From contig NC_090984.1 of the NCBI RefSeq assembly GCF_041146395.1, positions 87,307,114 to 87,371,113 of the forward strand: a DNA stretch of 64,000 nucleotides, read 5' to 3'. Below the pieces are notes generated by a model. It searched no databases. It was not told the origin of the DNA and saw only the letters and a list, made by a program, of their open reading frames with translations. Numbering within the stretch: the first letter of the stretch is position 1; the number at the start of each line of letters is the position of its first letter. This document shows positions 12,561 to 53,114 of this stretch, one piece after another. Source of the stretch: Eulemur rufifrons (taxonomy: Eukaryota > Chordata > Mammalia > Primates > Lemuridae). A program made the translations under genes and the position numbers.

Positions 12561-12831
12561 AGGATACTTGTTGAGGGAACAGTCTTGGAAGAAAGCAATA
12601 GTGTTTTCCTCTGGAGAAAAGGGCAGGCAAGCTTATATACAGTATAAAATACTAATATTAGAATTCTCTAAGCTCAGGATCTCTTTCCTCAAATGCACCT
12701 CACTATGTATAACAGAGTCATCTAACCCTCTTTGTGTTGCTCTGTCAGAATTGAGGTTTGAGGAACCAGTGCAAAAATGATGATACTCTTGCTATGTCTA
12801 TTGCTGTGAATAATAAGTTGTCCTTGGTCTC

Positions 12832-12875
12832 TATATTAGTCTGGGTTCTCCAGATAAACAGAAACAATAGAATAT
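12832..12875 (-). repeat. LTR 3' terminus, followed by microsatellites
   Basis: TATTAGTCTGGGTTCTCCAG is the reverse complement of the LTR end CTGGAGAACCCAGACTAATA, the type also present at 44631-45031. TATC-rich sequence and a GA repeat at 12933-12960 follow. Confidence 0.55.
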
Positions 12876-12932
12876 CTATATATCTATATCTGCCATATAT
12901 CTATATCAATATCTATGTCTCTGTCTACCTAT

Positions 12933-12961
12933 CAAGAGAGAGAGAGAGAGAGAGAGAGAGT
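12933..12961. repeat. (GA)n microsatellite
   Basis: About 14 AG units follow an ATCTAT-rich stretch (12874-12930). Confidence 0.95.
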
Positions 12962-13070
12962 GTCAAATTCTACTTGTTCATTGCTGGTATATAGGAAAGT
13001 GACTGATTTTTGTATTTTAATCTTATAGCTTGCAACGTTGCTATAATTGCTTATCAATTCCAGGAGTTTT

Positions 13071-13380
13071 GTTCATTTGTTTGTTTGTTTTGTTTTTTGA
13101 GACAGGGTCTCTCTCTGTTGCCTGGGCTAGAGTGCAGTGGCATCATCATAGCTCATTGCAACCTCCAACTACTGGGCTCCAGTGATCCTCCTGCCTCAGC
13201 CTTCTGCATAGCTGGGACCATAGGCATGTGCCACCACGCCTGGCTAATTTTTCTATTTTTTGTAGAGATGGGGTCTTGCTCATGCTCAGAGTGGTCTTGA
13301 ACTCTTATACCCTCAAGCAATCCTTCTGCCTCAGCCTCCCAAAGTGCTAGGATTACAGGTGTGAGCCACCTCGACTGGCC
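13071..13380 (-). mobile_element. Alu (single-linker type) inside an antisense L1
   Basis: The dimeric element has a TTTG-repeat tail at 13071-13098. Degenerate duplications CAGGAGTTTT (13061) and CAGGAGGGTT (13381) flank it. L1 sequence continues on both sides, so the Alu is the later insertion. Confidence 0.9.
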
Positions 13381-15065
13381 CAGGAGGGTTTTTTTTTTGT
13401 CAATTCTTTTATATTTTTTACATTGATGATCATGTCAGCTGTGAGCCAAGACAATTTTCTTTCTTTCTTCTTAATCTGTATACCTTTTATTTTCTTATTT
13501 CATTAGCTAGGATTTCCCATATGATGTTGAGAGAGAATGATGAGATAGAACATTCTTGCCTTATTCCTGATCTTGGTGGGAAAGCTTCAAGTTACTCACT
13601 ATTAAGTATGATGTTAGTTATAGATTCTTTGTAGATGTCCTTTATCAAGCTGAAGAAGTTTCCCTTCATTCCTAGTTTGCCAAGAGTTTTTGTCATGAAT
13701 GGGTGGTGGATTCTGTCAGATGCTTTTTCTGCATCTGTTGATATGAGTTTGTGATTATTCTTCTTTAGCATGTTTACATTAATTGATTTTTAAATGCTGA
13801 ATGAGCTTTGTATGCCTGGAATAAATCCTAGTTAATATATAATTTTTTAAAAATTGTTGGATCCAAATTTGGTAATATTTTGTTAAGGATTTTTATATCT
13901 ATGTGCATTAGAGATATTGATTATAGTTTTCTTTTCTTATGATGTCTTTGGTTTTGGTTTTAGGGTAATGGTAGCTTCATATAATGAGTTAAGAAGTATT
14001 CTGTCTGTATCTGTCTTCTGAAAGAGAATGTAGAGAATTGGTATAATATCTCCCTTAAATGTTTGGTACAGTTCACCAGTGAATCAATCTGGGCTTTTTG
14101 GTTTCTGTCTTAGGAGGTTAGTAATTAGTGATTTAATTAATTTAATAGTAGTAGGCTTATTCAGATTGCCTGTTTCTTCTATGAGTTTTGGCAGATTGTG
14201 TCTTTGAAGGAATTGGTCCATTTCATCTAGGTTATCAAATTTGTGACTATAGAGTTGTTCATAATATTCCTGTTATCCTTTTAATGTCCATGGGATCTGC
14301 AGTGATGTCTCCTCTTTCAGTTTTGATATCAGTAATTTGTGTCCTCTCTTTTTCATGGACTGGCTAGGGGCTTATGAATTTTATTTATCTTTTCAAAGAA
14401 CTAGCTTTTGGTTTCATTGATTTTTCCCTATTAATTTTCTGTTTTTAATTTGATTGATTTCTTCTCTAATTTTTATCACTTCTGTTCTTCTGCTTACTTT
14501 GGATTTAATTTGCTTTTCTTTTTCTAGGTTCCTATAGTGGAAACTTAGAGCCTTCATTTTAGATCTTTCTCCTTTTCTAAAGTTTGCATTCAATGCTAGA
14601 AATTTCTTTCTAAGCATTGCTTTCCCTGCATCCCCCAAGTTTTAATATGTTTTCATTTTCAATTAGTACACAATATTTTTTAAATTTTTTGAGATTTCTT
14701 CTTTGACCCCTATGTTATTTAGAAGTATTTTGAGATTTTCCAGCTATTTTTCTGTTACTTACTTCTAATTCAATTCCACTGTGGTCTGAGAATAGATATT
14801 GTATAATTTCTATTCTTTTAAATTTGTTAAATTGTGTTCTGTGGCTGAGAATGTGGTCTATCTTAGTGAATGTTCCATGTGAGCTTGAGAAGAATGTGTA
14901 TTCTTCTGTTGTTAGATAAAGTAGTCCATAGATGTCCATTATATCATTGCTGTCATTTATTTTATCTATACATAAGCATATCTATCTATCCAAATAATGA
15001 AGTTTATTGTTGCTATTATTTCGGACAACTGTTTTCATTTAAAACAATTAAGAATAAGAAAAATA

Positions 15066-15407
<342 letters not shown>

Positions 15408-16770
15408 AAGAATAAGAAAAATAAAAGGCTTTGTTTTACCCTCTCTTATTCTCCAGTGCGTTTTCTTCCTTTATGTAGATGCAAATTTCTGACCTATATA
15501 ATTTTATTTCTCTCTGAAGAACTTTTAAACATTGCTTGCAAGGTCTACTGCCAAAAAATTCCTGCAAAGTTTGTTTGAGAAAGTTTTTATTTCTCCTAAA
15601 CCTTTGAAGGATAGTTTCAGAGTACAGAATAATAGATTAGAGGTGTTTTTCCTCTCAACACTTTAAATATTTCATTCTATTCCCTTCTTGCTTTCATGGC
15701 TTCTGAGAAGTTGGGTATAATTCTTATCTTTGCCCCTTTATAAATAAAGGCATTTTTTCTCTTGGCTTCTTTCAAGATATTTTCTTTATCTTTGCTTTTT
15801 TCCGTAGTTAGAAAATGCCTAGGTGAAGGGTTTTGGGGGGCATTTATCAAACTTCTTGGTGTTCTCTGAGCTTCCTAAATCTGTGGTTTTGTGTCTGGTA
15901 TTAATTTGCGAAAATTCTCAGTCATTATTGCATCAAATATGGTTCTGTCTCTTTCTCGCTTTTCCTCCTGGTATTCCCATTATATATATTTATACATTTT
16001 ATAGTTGTCCCACGGTTTTTGGATATTCTGTTCTGGTTTTTTTCAGTCTTTTTTCTCTTTACTTTCCAGTTTAATAAGTTTCTATTGTCATATCCTCAAG
16101 CTCAGAATTTCTTTCCTTAGCTTTTCAATTTATTAATCAGCCTATCAAAGTCATTATTCATTTCCGTTACAGTGTTCTTGATCTCTGGCATTTCTTATTT
16201 TTTTCTTTCTTAGAATTTCCATATCTTTTCTTGCATTACCATTCTGTTTTTACATGTGTTTGCTTTTTCCATGAAATTCCTTAGCATCCCAATCATACGT
16301 TTTAAAAACTACAGTTTTTTGCCGTTTCTGACTCTGATTCTGATACCTTTTCAATCTCTTCAAACTGTGTTTTTTGCCTTTAGTATGCCTTTATAATTTT
16401 TTGTTGAAAAGAGGAGATGATGTACTGGGTGAAAGAATTGCGGTAGATAGGCCTTTAGAGTGGTGAAGTGTGGAGGAGAGGGGAAGCATTTTGTAGTCCT
16501 GTGATTAAGTCTCAGTCTTTGGTGAGCCTGTCTGTGTCCCTGGACTGTGAACTTCCGCAGCACATTACAGTCCCCCTGCACCCCTTAGGTAGGGCAGGAT
16601 GGCTATAGGAGGCTGGAGTTGGCTTTTCCCTTCCCCAACATGGAAGGCGAGAGAGAGCTGGAGTTGGGTATTTCTCTTTCCCAAGGTTAAGTTAGGCTCT
16701 GATAAAACCCCATTAGGTCAGGCTCTGGTAAAATAGTTTCTCCTGAGGGCAGGCCTTGTTAAGAACAGAC

Positions 16771-18559
16771 TGCGTTAGTGTATTGAAATACATCGGGAAT
16801 ACATTTTGAGAATGGTTACTTTTTCCCTCCCCCAGCTGGAGGTATGAGGGGATTTTTCTCTAATATTCATTGTGAGGATCTTACAGTGCTTCTGGAGGTA
16901 AAACTCACAAAAATATGATGTTTCCTTATGTTTGGGTCCCCCTGGAGTTTTTAGATAATGGTAACTTTGCAAATAATAATACAAAAAGTTGAAGCCATCT
17001 CAAAACTGGACAGGTCAGGGCTGAATCTGCCAAGCTGTTTACTAAGGAAGGGTAATAAGGAATGCCTGGCAGCTGAGTCAAACCCAAAGGAAGAAAGCAG
17101 CAGGAAAAGAAATGCTGGAGGAGGGTGAAAGAACTGGGAGCAGAAATGTTAGAAAAAAAATCTTCACTGTTCCTAGATTTCTGTGATTGATTTTACTTTT
17201 TTTGTTTTAAACTAAAGAGTACATATAATGAGAATGGTCAGCAGAGGGCCTTCAAGTGAACATGAACATTGTTTAATATTCACGTGGGATCTTTGAGCTT
17301 TTGGTTCTCTTTCCTATAGATCTTTTTTTTAAGAAACAAGAAAAAAAAAAACCTTCCCATCTTATTGGAAAATAGTTGCAAAAGGCTACAGGCTTCAGTG
17401 TATGTCATTGGCATTGCATTATAATTGTTAGCAATATTTCATGGAGAACAAGGTACTTCAGCAAAAGGTCAGCAGGTGGCAAACTTCTACAACCCTTAGG
17501 ATGAAGAAGGCCTGTCATGAGTAGTTCCCATTCTAGAGAAATACTGGAGATTCTTGTTTCTCTTTGTGGGGCGGGAGGGTGAGTGGTGTTTGGCTTATGT
17601 GTGTGCATATGCAGGATGTTGTAAAAGACGATAAAAAATAACTCCATTTTTCAAAGAGTTATGAAGACATTTACTGATTAAGCTAAATCAGAAGGTATCA
17701 GAATTAGCTGATCAATCAGTCTCTCTTGAAAGTCACATGTAAGTGCTGTGGTTATCTCAGCCCTGTGGGAGGGAGGGTGGAATAGAAGCTTCCTAAATTC
17801 TCTGTCAATTCTAGTACTCTGTGATTTGAGGTGCTCTATTGTGATCCTAAGTCTTACCTTCCCTCAGTAAGCCTCCCAATGTGTTATGAACTGGAATTAG
17901 ATGCAGCGAGTTCTCAACTTTACATTGGTGGGATAAAGCTTGCATTACATTGTTAAAAGACGTTTTTTGGGGAAAATGTTGAAGGATAACAGGAACATTT
18001 AAGTAAGGGTTCATTGGGGTACAAAGAATATAATATTTAAAATCTCCTTCTGTTTCTTTATTGAAGACCTTGACTTGATGTTAACATCTTTTTGTTCATT
18101 CCTAGAATCTCCAAATTTAGAGTTTATGCTGATAAATTCCAGGGCAAAATTATTTCTTCATCCAATTCTTTTGATTAGTTGAATAAATTGTTTTCAGAAC
18201 TAATGCACACTAGAAACCTTGTCACCTCAGTCTCCTCTGTAAACCTTCTCTCAATCTCCTCAAACATTGCCATGCTGTTCTTGGATAGGACCATGCTACT
18301 GCTATGCCTAACACATGTGTGATGTGCTAGTGAGGTAGCCAGTCCCTTAGCATTCATTTGGTAGTGGACGTCTGCTACTTTTATTCAGTGTCCTTGAATT
18401 CCTTCTTTGGGAAACTGATAATCCCCAGATCCATGAGATTCCAGTAAGATTCTTAATCACAAGTCCTGCCTTATGATTAGGGATGTGACCTAGGATTAGG
18501 GATGTGACTCACTGTAGCCATCACATTCCTTTGGAGGATTTATTTTTGTGCTGGGAGGG
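16771..18559. other. unique non-coding flank
   Basis: Nothing recognisable beyond short A/T runs (17155, 17325-17352). No coding signal. Confidence 0.5.
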
Positions 18560-19090
18560 GCATTAAATATGATCTTTTATTTATGTCCTTGCTAAATTGG
18601 AAGGATATATAACTTTGGCTGCTAATGGTAAATATGCCTCTTATATGCTCTAAAGGCTACTTTGTCTAATACTGATATGGCTACCCCAGCTTTCTTTTTT
18701 TATTTATATTTTATTTATTTATTTTTAAAACAGAGTCTCACTCTATTGTCTGGGCTAGAGTGTCATGGCAGCAGCCTAGCTCACAGCAACCTCAAACTCC
18801 TAGGCTCAAGTGATCCTCCTGCCTGAGCCTCTGGAGTAGCTGGGACTATAGGTGCACACCACCAGGCCCAGCTAATTTTTTCTATTTTTAGTTGTCCAGC
18901 TAATTTTTTTCTATTTTTAGTAGACACAGGATCTCGCTCTTGCTCAGGCTGGTCTTGAACTCCTGACCTCAGGTGATCCTCCTGCCTCGGCCTCCCAGAG
19001 TGCTAGGATTACAGGCGTGAGCCACCACACCTGGCCTCCAGCTTTCTTTTGATTAGTGTTGACATGGTATGTCTTGTTCCATTCTTATAC
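18560..19090 (-). mobile_element. L1 ORF2 endonuclease-region fragment split by an Alu
   Basis: The pieces 18560-18685 and 19051-19090 join to the L1 motif GCTACCCCAGCTTTCTTTTGATTAGTGTTGACATGG read in antisense. The Alu at 18699-19037 sits exactly between them. Confidence 0.7.
18699..19037 (-). mobile_element. Alu (duplicated linker) inside an L1 endonuclease-region fragment
   Basis: The element is flanked by CCAGCTTTCTTTT at 18686-18698 and 19038-19050. The linker duplication is clearest here: CTAATTTTTTCTATTTTTAG occurs twice between 18873 and 18925, joined by TTGTCCAG. The flanks belong to an antisense L1 fragment. Confidence 0.93.

Positions 19091-19091
<1 letters not shown>

Positions 19092-19123
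<32 letters not shown>
19092..19123. repeat. (TG)n microsatellite
   Basis: About 16 uninterrupted TG units replace the T tail of an Alu fragment. Confidence 0.95.
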
Positions 19124-19124
<1 letters not shown>

Positions 19125-19186
19125 CAGAGTCTCACTCTATTGTCCCAGGTACAGTGCAGTGGTGTCATCATAGCTCGTTATACCAG
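19124..19186 (-). mobile_element. Alu left-monomer fragment behind a (TG)n tract
   Basis: GACAGAGTCTCACTCTATTGTCC and GTGTCATCATAGCTCG are Alu left-arm sequence. The position of the usual poly(T) is taken by the TG repeat at 19092-19123. The fragment stops abruptly where L2 sequence begins. Confidence 0.7.
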
Positions 19187-19660
19187 GTCCTCTGGGCTCC
19201 TCATGTCTGGCCCATGACTACGTTTCTGACATCATCCTTTTTGGTCTCCCCTTTTCTTACTCTGCCATTCTGGTCTTCTTGTTGACCCTTGGACATTGCA
19301 AGCTCAGTCTCACCTCAGGGCCTTTGCACTTACTCTTCCAATGTTTGGAAAGCCTGTTCCACGGGTCTTCTCATGGCTTCCACCCTCCTTTCATTCATGG
19401 CTCTTCCTCAGAGTACCTCCCTGAGCAAACTGCCTCAAACAGTCTACTCTACCCCTGCCTGTCCTCTTACCTGCTGTATTTTTCTTCATAATGCTATCTT
19501 CTCATGATCTCTCCACTAGAATGTAACCCCTGGGGGCAGGGACTTTGTCTTGTTTATGGCTGTATTCTCAGCATTTGAAACAGTGCTTGGCATGTAATAG
19601 GTACTCAAAATCCATTCGCTGAATGCATGATTAAAGAAATGAATAAATGAATGAACTACA
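19187..19660 (+). mobile_element. L2 3' part
   Basis: CACCTCAGGGCCTTTGCAC, AGAATGTAACCCCTGGGGGC, GCAGGGACTTTGTCTTGTTT and the tail ATGAATAAATGAATGAAC identify the L2 3' end in sense orientation. Confidence 0.8.
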
Positions 19661-20567
19661 GGCTTATTATGAAGTATGTATCTAAAGATGAACCTTAACT
19701 ATTGATTTGGTTTTCAATTACATTATTGTGCATTTTGTGCTTGAAGAAGTACCATTTATTTTAAAATGAGATGTAAACCCTTAGCATACTTTCCCACGAA
19801 CCTTCCCTATAGTATTCTAAATTAGTGAGGTTTTGCAGTAATATCTGGAAATAGGCTTTTGTTATTCATTCAAGGCAGGAAATAGTTGATTTTAATTATA
19901 ATTTGATGACCAGTATGCTTCCTTGGTAAGAAAGAAAGTAGCACAAAGAGTTGGTGTTCTATTTTCTGTTTTTAAACAGAAAACATTATCCATGTATTTA
20001 CAAGGCTATTTCATGGATGACTCCTGCAAAAGTCATGCTTAGTTAAGCCCCAGTATAGTAACTCAGAATTATCATCAAAATAAGTAGATGAGGAACAACA
20101 TCCTTCTGCCTGAAAAAGAAAAGAAAAACCGAGAAAAGTATATTTCCAAAAGAATGCAAGAAAAAAAAAAAGACATTTCTCTTTCTCATGAAAAGTTCAG
20201 AGCAAGAAGGAAAATATTCTTTTTACAAGGGAAAGTATGCATTTGGTCATAGACAAGCCTTCTTTCCAAAGCTGGAGAGATTTTCAGTTGAAGAAAATTG
20301 ACAACTTTGCCTCCAGGCTAAATTTTATAGTTTTCACAAGCAACAGCTGTGTTTATGATGGCCGTACATTGCCCTGAACAAAATCAAGATTAAGTATAGG
20401 ATTGGTGTTCTCAGACAATTACTAACAAAATGAACATTTCTCTTACTATTTTCTGGAGCTCCAGGCCTCATGTTCTTAACTTCAAAAAATTATCCCAGAA
20501 GTTGTTGTTTTTAAAAATGGAAGTTGATATATTCTGGTAAGATAGAATGTTTATATTGTTAAAGCTG

Positions 20568-20780
20568 TGATTTTCAGCCTTAGGTGCACATTAGACTCAC
20601 CAGGAAGCTTAAAAAAACAAAAGCAAAAACAAAAACCCCTACCAACTCAATGCTAGAGCTCCACCTCAACCCAAATAAATCAAAAGGTGGGGCCCAGACA
20701 TCTTGATTGTTATTAGTTTTTTGATCATTTGACAGGTGGTTCAAACGTGCGGCCAGCTTTGAGAAGCGCTACCCCTGAGC
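20568..20780 (+). mobile_element. MER5A
   Basis: GTGCACATTAGACTCACCAGG and CGGCCAGCTTTGAGAAGCGCTAC mark both ends, and GTGGGGCCCAGACATC is internal. An A-rich stretch at about 20610-20635 is a later expansion. Confidence 0.75.
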
Positions 20781-21164
20781 GCTTGTCCCAGAGTGCAATT
20801 GAATTCCGCCCTGGATGGGGCTTTCTGGTGGGGCCCGCTCCCCGCTGCTGCCCTTGGGTCACATTACAGAGACAGTTAGGTTTGCCTTTACTCTCTCATT
20901 TGCCTTTCTTGGTGCTTTTATCCTGCCTGTGCTCACAGTTCAACTACCAGTTAAACTATTCTTCCTTGCTAAAACGTAATTCCACAAAGCTCTCACCGGT
21001 TCCAGTGTAAAAAGGACCACACCGTATAATGGAAATGTGGAATGCTGTGGAACACAGCTGGTGAGCTGGAAGTCAAACTGGGAAAAAGAGGGAAGAGTGC
21101 ATGGCTCCCATCAGGTCACTTCTGGTAAACAATGGTCTGCTCCAGAGGGAAGTTCTACTGGGTG

Positions 21165-21340
21165 ACTCTGGCAGATTACTTAATGTCTCTGTGCCTCAGT
21201 TTCATCTGTGGATGGGGATGATTTTAATACTGACCCCATTGTGAGAATTAAATATGTGAAACATTTGAAGAGTGCTTGGTACACAATATGCAGCCCGTGC
21301 ACATTGGCAGTTACTACTATCGTTATTATCCCTTTAAAAT
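21165..21340 (+). repeat. MIR
   Basis: TCTGTGCCTCAGTTTCATCTG, GAGAATTAAATATGTGAAAC and AGAGTGCTTGGTACACAATA identify it. Confidence 0.8.
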
Positions 21341-22287
21341 CCTTGAATTTATAATCAGGCGAGGAAGAGTTCTATGTGGAGCCAGCAAATAAACTCAAAC
21401 AGGGAAGGCATTAAGGGTGGTTTTCTTTTGAAGCTAACACACTCTGATAGAATTTTGAAAAAATATTTTCAGCTATGGTATCCTCATTGGCATATGTGTA
21501 TAGCTCCTATATCCCAAAGTGATGCTTAATTTAGGCATTCTGTTTAGATGTATAAATACCAATAGGCTGGATTCGTTCATCCTCTCAAGGATCATACTTT
21601 TCCAAAATGCTAGCTGGGCAGTTTATGTATTTCTTTGGTGGAAATATGCTTCTTACCTACCACAGGAAAAATAAGAAGAGTACACAAAGAACTGGGAATA
21701 GAAATGCCCAAGGACAAGCTAATAGCCTTCTGTCCTTGGGAGAAACATGAGTGTTTATCCCTGACATTTCAGGCTTTTTCTCTTCCTGATGACTTGATGT
21801 GAATGCACTGAATAATCAAATTCAGGTGGTGTTTTCCTCGATTTTTTTTTTCTTTTTGGAAGTTTCCCAGAGAAGGCTGAAAAGGGTGTTTTTGCTTTGC
21901 TTTGTTTTAAAGTTTCACTACATTCTTAGAAGCTTCTGGAATGCTCAAAAATTGCTTTAAAAATCCAAAAATTTTTAGATTATGCTAAGTGTGGAGCTGA
22001 ATTTTACACAAAAGTATTTCTTAAAAATTGCCCAAAAACCTAATGTTTGTAAATAAAATAACTTTTGGACTGAACATTTCTAAGATTTCTTTTAAGTGTA
22101 AAGAGCTCTAAAATCTACATGATAATTTAAGAAGTCTTAATTTGAACTGTAATTCACAAGAGTCTTCCACACTTGGCATCCCATCTCTATCCTGCAGCTC
22201 TCTGTTACGGTTAACTCACAAGAAAGTGACCTCAGTAATCTTAGTGTCTAATGTAGCGCTGCTATGACTTTTCTTTAAAAACTCACT

Positions 22288-22293
22288 TTTATT
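22288..22293 (-). terminator. candidate polyadenylation signal AATAAA for CCDC198
   Basis: This is the first canonical AATAAA on the minus strand after the stop codon, 733 nt downstream. If used, the 3'UTR would cross the whole MLT1 LTR at 22372-22858 in antisense. An AATATA variant at 22942-22937, about 85 nt after the stop, would give a short UTR instead. Confidence 0.25.
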
Positions 22294-22371
22294 TGTATCA
22301 AATCTACCCTGCCATCTATTTGTTTTATATAATCTCATTTGTTTTGTAAGAATGTGGTATGGTTGCACCTC

Positions 22372-22858
22372 TCAAAAGTGTACCCCAGTGGACCACACTT
22401 TGGCATTCATGCAGCCCCTTTTGCACTGACTACAATCTGGCCTATGACTTGCACTAACCAATAGCATGTAGTGGAAGTGATGCAGAGCCAGTTCTAAGCC
22501 TAGCCTTTAAGCGGACTGGAAGCTCCTGTTTCCTCCTCTTGGGACGTTTGTTTTTGGGAGTCCTAGGCTGATATGAAAGAAAATTCACTCCTCTGCTGCA
22601 GAGAACATGTGAAGAGGCTCTGAGACTATATGGAGAGGGGGCAAGGTCCAGCTATCTCAGTGTCCTAGTGAAACCTCCAGGTGACTCCAGTCCTACCTGC
22701 TATCTTATTTCAACTACATGAAAGATTTAAAAAGGGACCATCAGAAGAAACACCTAGCTGAGCCCAGCAACCTCACAGAAAAGTGACGCAATAAAATGGC
22801 TGCTGTTTAAACCCCTAAATTTTGAGGCAGTTATGCAGCAGTAGTTAAGAGCATATAT
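22372..22858 (+). mobile_element. MLT1 (MaLR) solitary LTR downstream of CCDC198
   Basis: GTACCCCAGTGGACC, CTCCTGTTTCCTCCTCTTGG, GAACATGTGAAGAGGCTCTG and CAATAAAATGGCTGCTG with a 3' end CCCCTAAATTTTGAGGCAG are the MLT1 order. It is antisense to CCDC198 and begins about 170 nt after its stop codon. Confidence 0.8.
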
Positions 22859-23025
22859 GACAAACTTGTTAACCATAAGACTCCAGATGATATAATTTCT
22901 TTTTGCCAAAATGAATTGCTTTCCTCAAAATAATTCATATATTAGCTTGAAGGATTTTGACATAAAGCAAGCTTTCAATGCATTCAGTATCTAGGGTAGT
23001 GAATAGTATTCTTATAATAGCATTA

Positions 23026-50546
<27,521 letters not shown>

Positions 50547-50547
50547 T

Positions 50548-50577
50548 TCACATGAAAGACATTCGGAGGAAAACCAT
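50548..50577 (-). promoter_or_regulatory. possible upstream ORF of CCDC198, 9 codons
   Basis: Reading toward the CCDC198 start, an ATG at 50577 opens a frame of nine codons that stops with TGA at 50550-50548, leaving one base before the main ATG. Two further ATGs lie inside it in the same frame. It is only translated if transcription starts upstream of 50577, which the sequence cannot show. Confidence 0.4.
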
Positions 50578-53114
50578 GAGGGAAGTGGTTTGAGAGCCTT
50601 TCATGTAGCTTGTTTTAATCAAGGTATTTCAGAAGTTTACCCCAGCTTTTTAAAGCAGTCATTTCCTTCATGACATCTTTCTAGTTCTGTTTCATTACAC
50701 ACTAACCTCTCTGGCCACTTCCTGGGAGGCTGGTTTCTATGGAGACATCCCTTCAACTCCTGTTTTGCCATTTCAGACCCAAAGAAGCCAGTTAAACATT
50801 GACCTGGTTATGCTACTTTATGAAAAACTCAGTGGTAGGACTGGAAACCACTATTGATCATTAAACAAATATCTAACACCAGGAAGGCCATTAACAGAGA
50901 TATAGCGCATAGGTTCAGAGAAGTCTTAAGCTTGACCCTTTCATTGCAAGTACCTTTGTCCTAAGAACTAACACCTGAGGATAGCTAAGGCACCTTTGGA
51001 AATAAGAGGCTGCATGCTAATCACTGAAGGTTTTCTTAATCTTTAATTTTTATTAAAGAATTTATCTTCCAAATAGGAAAGGAAACAACAGAGTGGCTAA
51101 AGCTTCATTTGTTTTTTCTGTCAATGAGCTGCCTTTGAAGGGGATGGATACATTACAGGAGGACAGGAAGACAATAGGAATTTTTTTTCTGGAGATGAGG
51201 GGACAAGCTTTTTGAATAAATGGTCTAAATAAACTTAGAGTTTTCAAAGATAGCTTAAACCTATCTACTGTGTTTTTAAAAAGTAGGAAAAAAGACTGGA
51301 AGGAAATGTACTGACATGATGAGTTGTGATTTTTGAATGTTGGGGTTATGGGTGATTTTTATTTTATTCCTGATACTTAGAAACAGGATTCACTTTCAAG
51401 TTCTAATTGTTCATGACCAGAGATTGTGTTTTCATCACATCCTCATAAAGAAATTCAAAGAAATATATTTTTCATTTTTGCAAAATCCATTTGCTAAGGG
51501 GCTAACATGGTATTTGGAAAGTCTTGATAGCCAATAGCATTCATCTAAAAAGATGTCTGAATTTAGTTTTTCCTACTTACTGCCTTTGTGTATTACACAT
51601 ACTTTTCTCTGCAGCAGAGAGACTTAAAAGAAAGAATCATGTTAACAGTATCTGCAAGCCAAACCACCTCTGATAATAGAGACTAGTTTAATTATAAAGG
51701 TAAAAAGACTTGCACCATATCTAGTCAGATTTATTTTTGGTTTTTTCTGTATTTATTTTCCTTTTCGTTGTTGTCTTTGCCCACTATTGCTGTAATCAGT
51801 CAAAGTCACATTTATTTTTGAATATAATCTGTTTAAGTATTTCTAAGGGCAGGGGAATATATTGCAAACTAATAAATGAACTAGACATTATATTGAAAAC
51901 TGTGGACTTCATGGCTCTGGATCAGTGAGAAGGATTCAGCTCTTATTTTTTGTTTTATTATTATTTGATTTTGAAAGATTATATCTGTGGAGAACATGAG
52001 CCTTTGTTGAGAAAATTGGTTAGTTGTTGAAGAAATGATTCAGGAAATGAAGATACATTTCTGTGTGTGTTTCTCGTTACTAGCCACTATCAAGCTTTGT
52101 GACTTACGTGGATTACTCGATCAATCTCCTGATCTGTTCAGTGGGACTCATAATACTTCATGAGGAATGAATCAATTGATTCCACTTATAGATCTTAGAA
52201 TAATACCTTGCTGGTAGTAAGCTGACAGTCAACATTAGCCAGTATTCTCCTCCTTCTGAGGAAGTATTACTACATGTCTATGTGCACATAGGATAGTCCT
52301 TATTGCTTATTGGTGGGAACCCATTAAAAGAGACCTATTCCTGTCTAAAGGAGTTTACACCTAAGTATAGAAAAGACAAATGGGGAAAGGGCAAATCAAT
52401 TGAGTCTACTTAACAGGGAAAACAATAGTGCTTAAAGATTATCATTTCAAAAAATCGTCATATGTTGAAAGGATTTTATTAAAATGATGGTGAAAAATGT
52501 CAATTTCATTAAAAGAGAAAAAGGAGAATTTAATCTCACCTGTGTCATTAGGTATAAGATGTAATTTCTTAACCATTAGAGCTGTAAAACATTAAAAAGC
52601 CCTCACCTACCAAAACCTTGACCACTCCCCAAACTCTTTGTGATGATCACTCCCAAGTTTAAGAATGACGATGAGTATATGTTATTGTGTGTAAAGACGG
52701 TAAAATATGCTGTTATTTGTAATAGTCAGAATTCGTGAATATGAAATGAGAATAGTAACTTATAAATCTCTTAAGATGAAGCTCAGAAGGGATTAGTAAA
52801 ACTTTTCTAAAGCTGAAGATATTGTCCAGAGAAAAATTTAAGACAAAGGACACAGAGAAAAGGAGGTTGTGAGGCCCCAGAGGAGATGGGAGGAGCAGAA
52901 ACTAGTGGCTAAGTGTGCCATTTATGCAAGTGAGGAATCAAAGTCCCCAACCTGGAGCAGCTTCCACAGGCAACCTGACCATGAAGCTCCCAAGGAACAG
53001 CCTTGTACAAGCTCAGGGCTTGGAGCACTGGGATCTTTCTGGCCCCATGTAGAGAATGCCTTCCTTCAAGACTGTAGGGTGAGCCAAGCAGGAAGGAGGA
53101 GACAAAAGCTACAA
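50578..53114. other. region immediately upstream of CCDC198
   Basis: Unique, AT-rich, no CpG island. The promoter must be near the left edge. No recognisable exon on either strand. Confidence 0.5.
50646..50654 (-). promoter_or_regulatory. TATA-like motif upstream of CCDC198
   Basis: TTTAAAAAG lies about 100 nt upstream of the CCDC198 ATG. It could place the start site inside the 5' leader about 70 nt from the ATG. The region is not CpG rich, so a focused tissue-restricted promoter is plausible, but the motif is weak and an upstream non-coding exon cannot be excluded. Confidence 0.2.
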
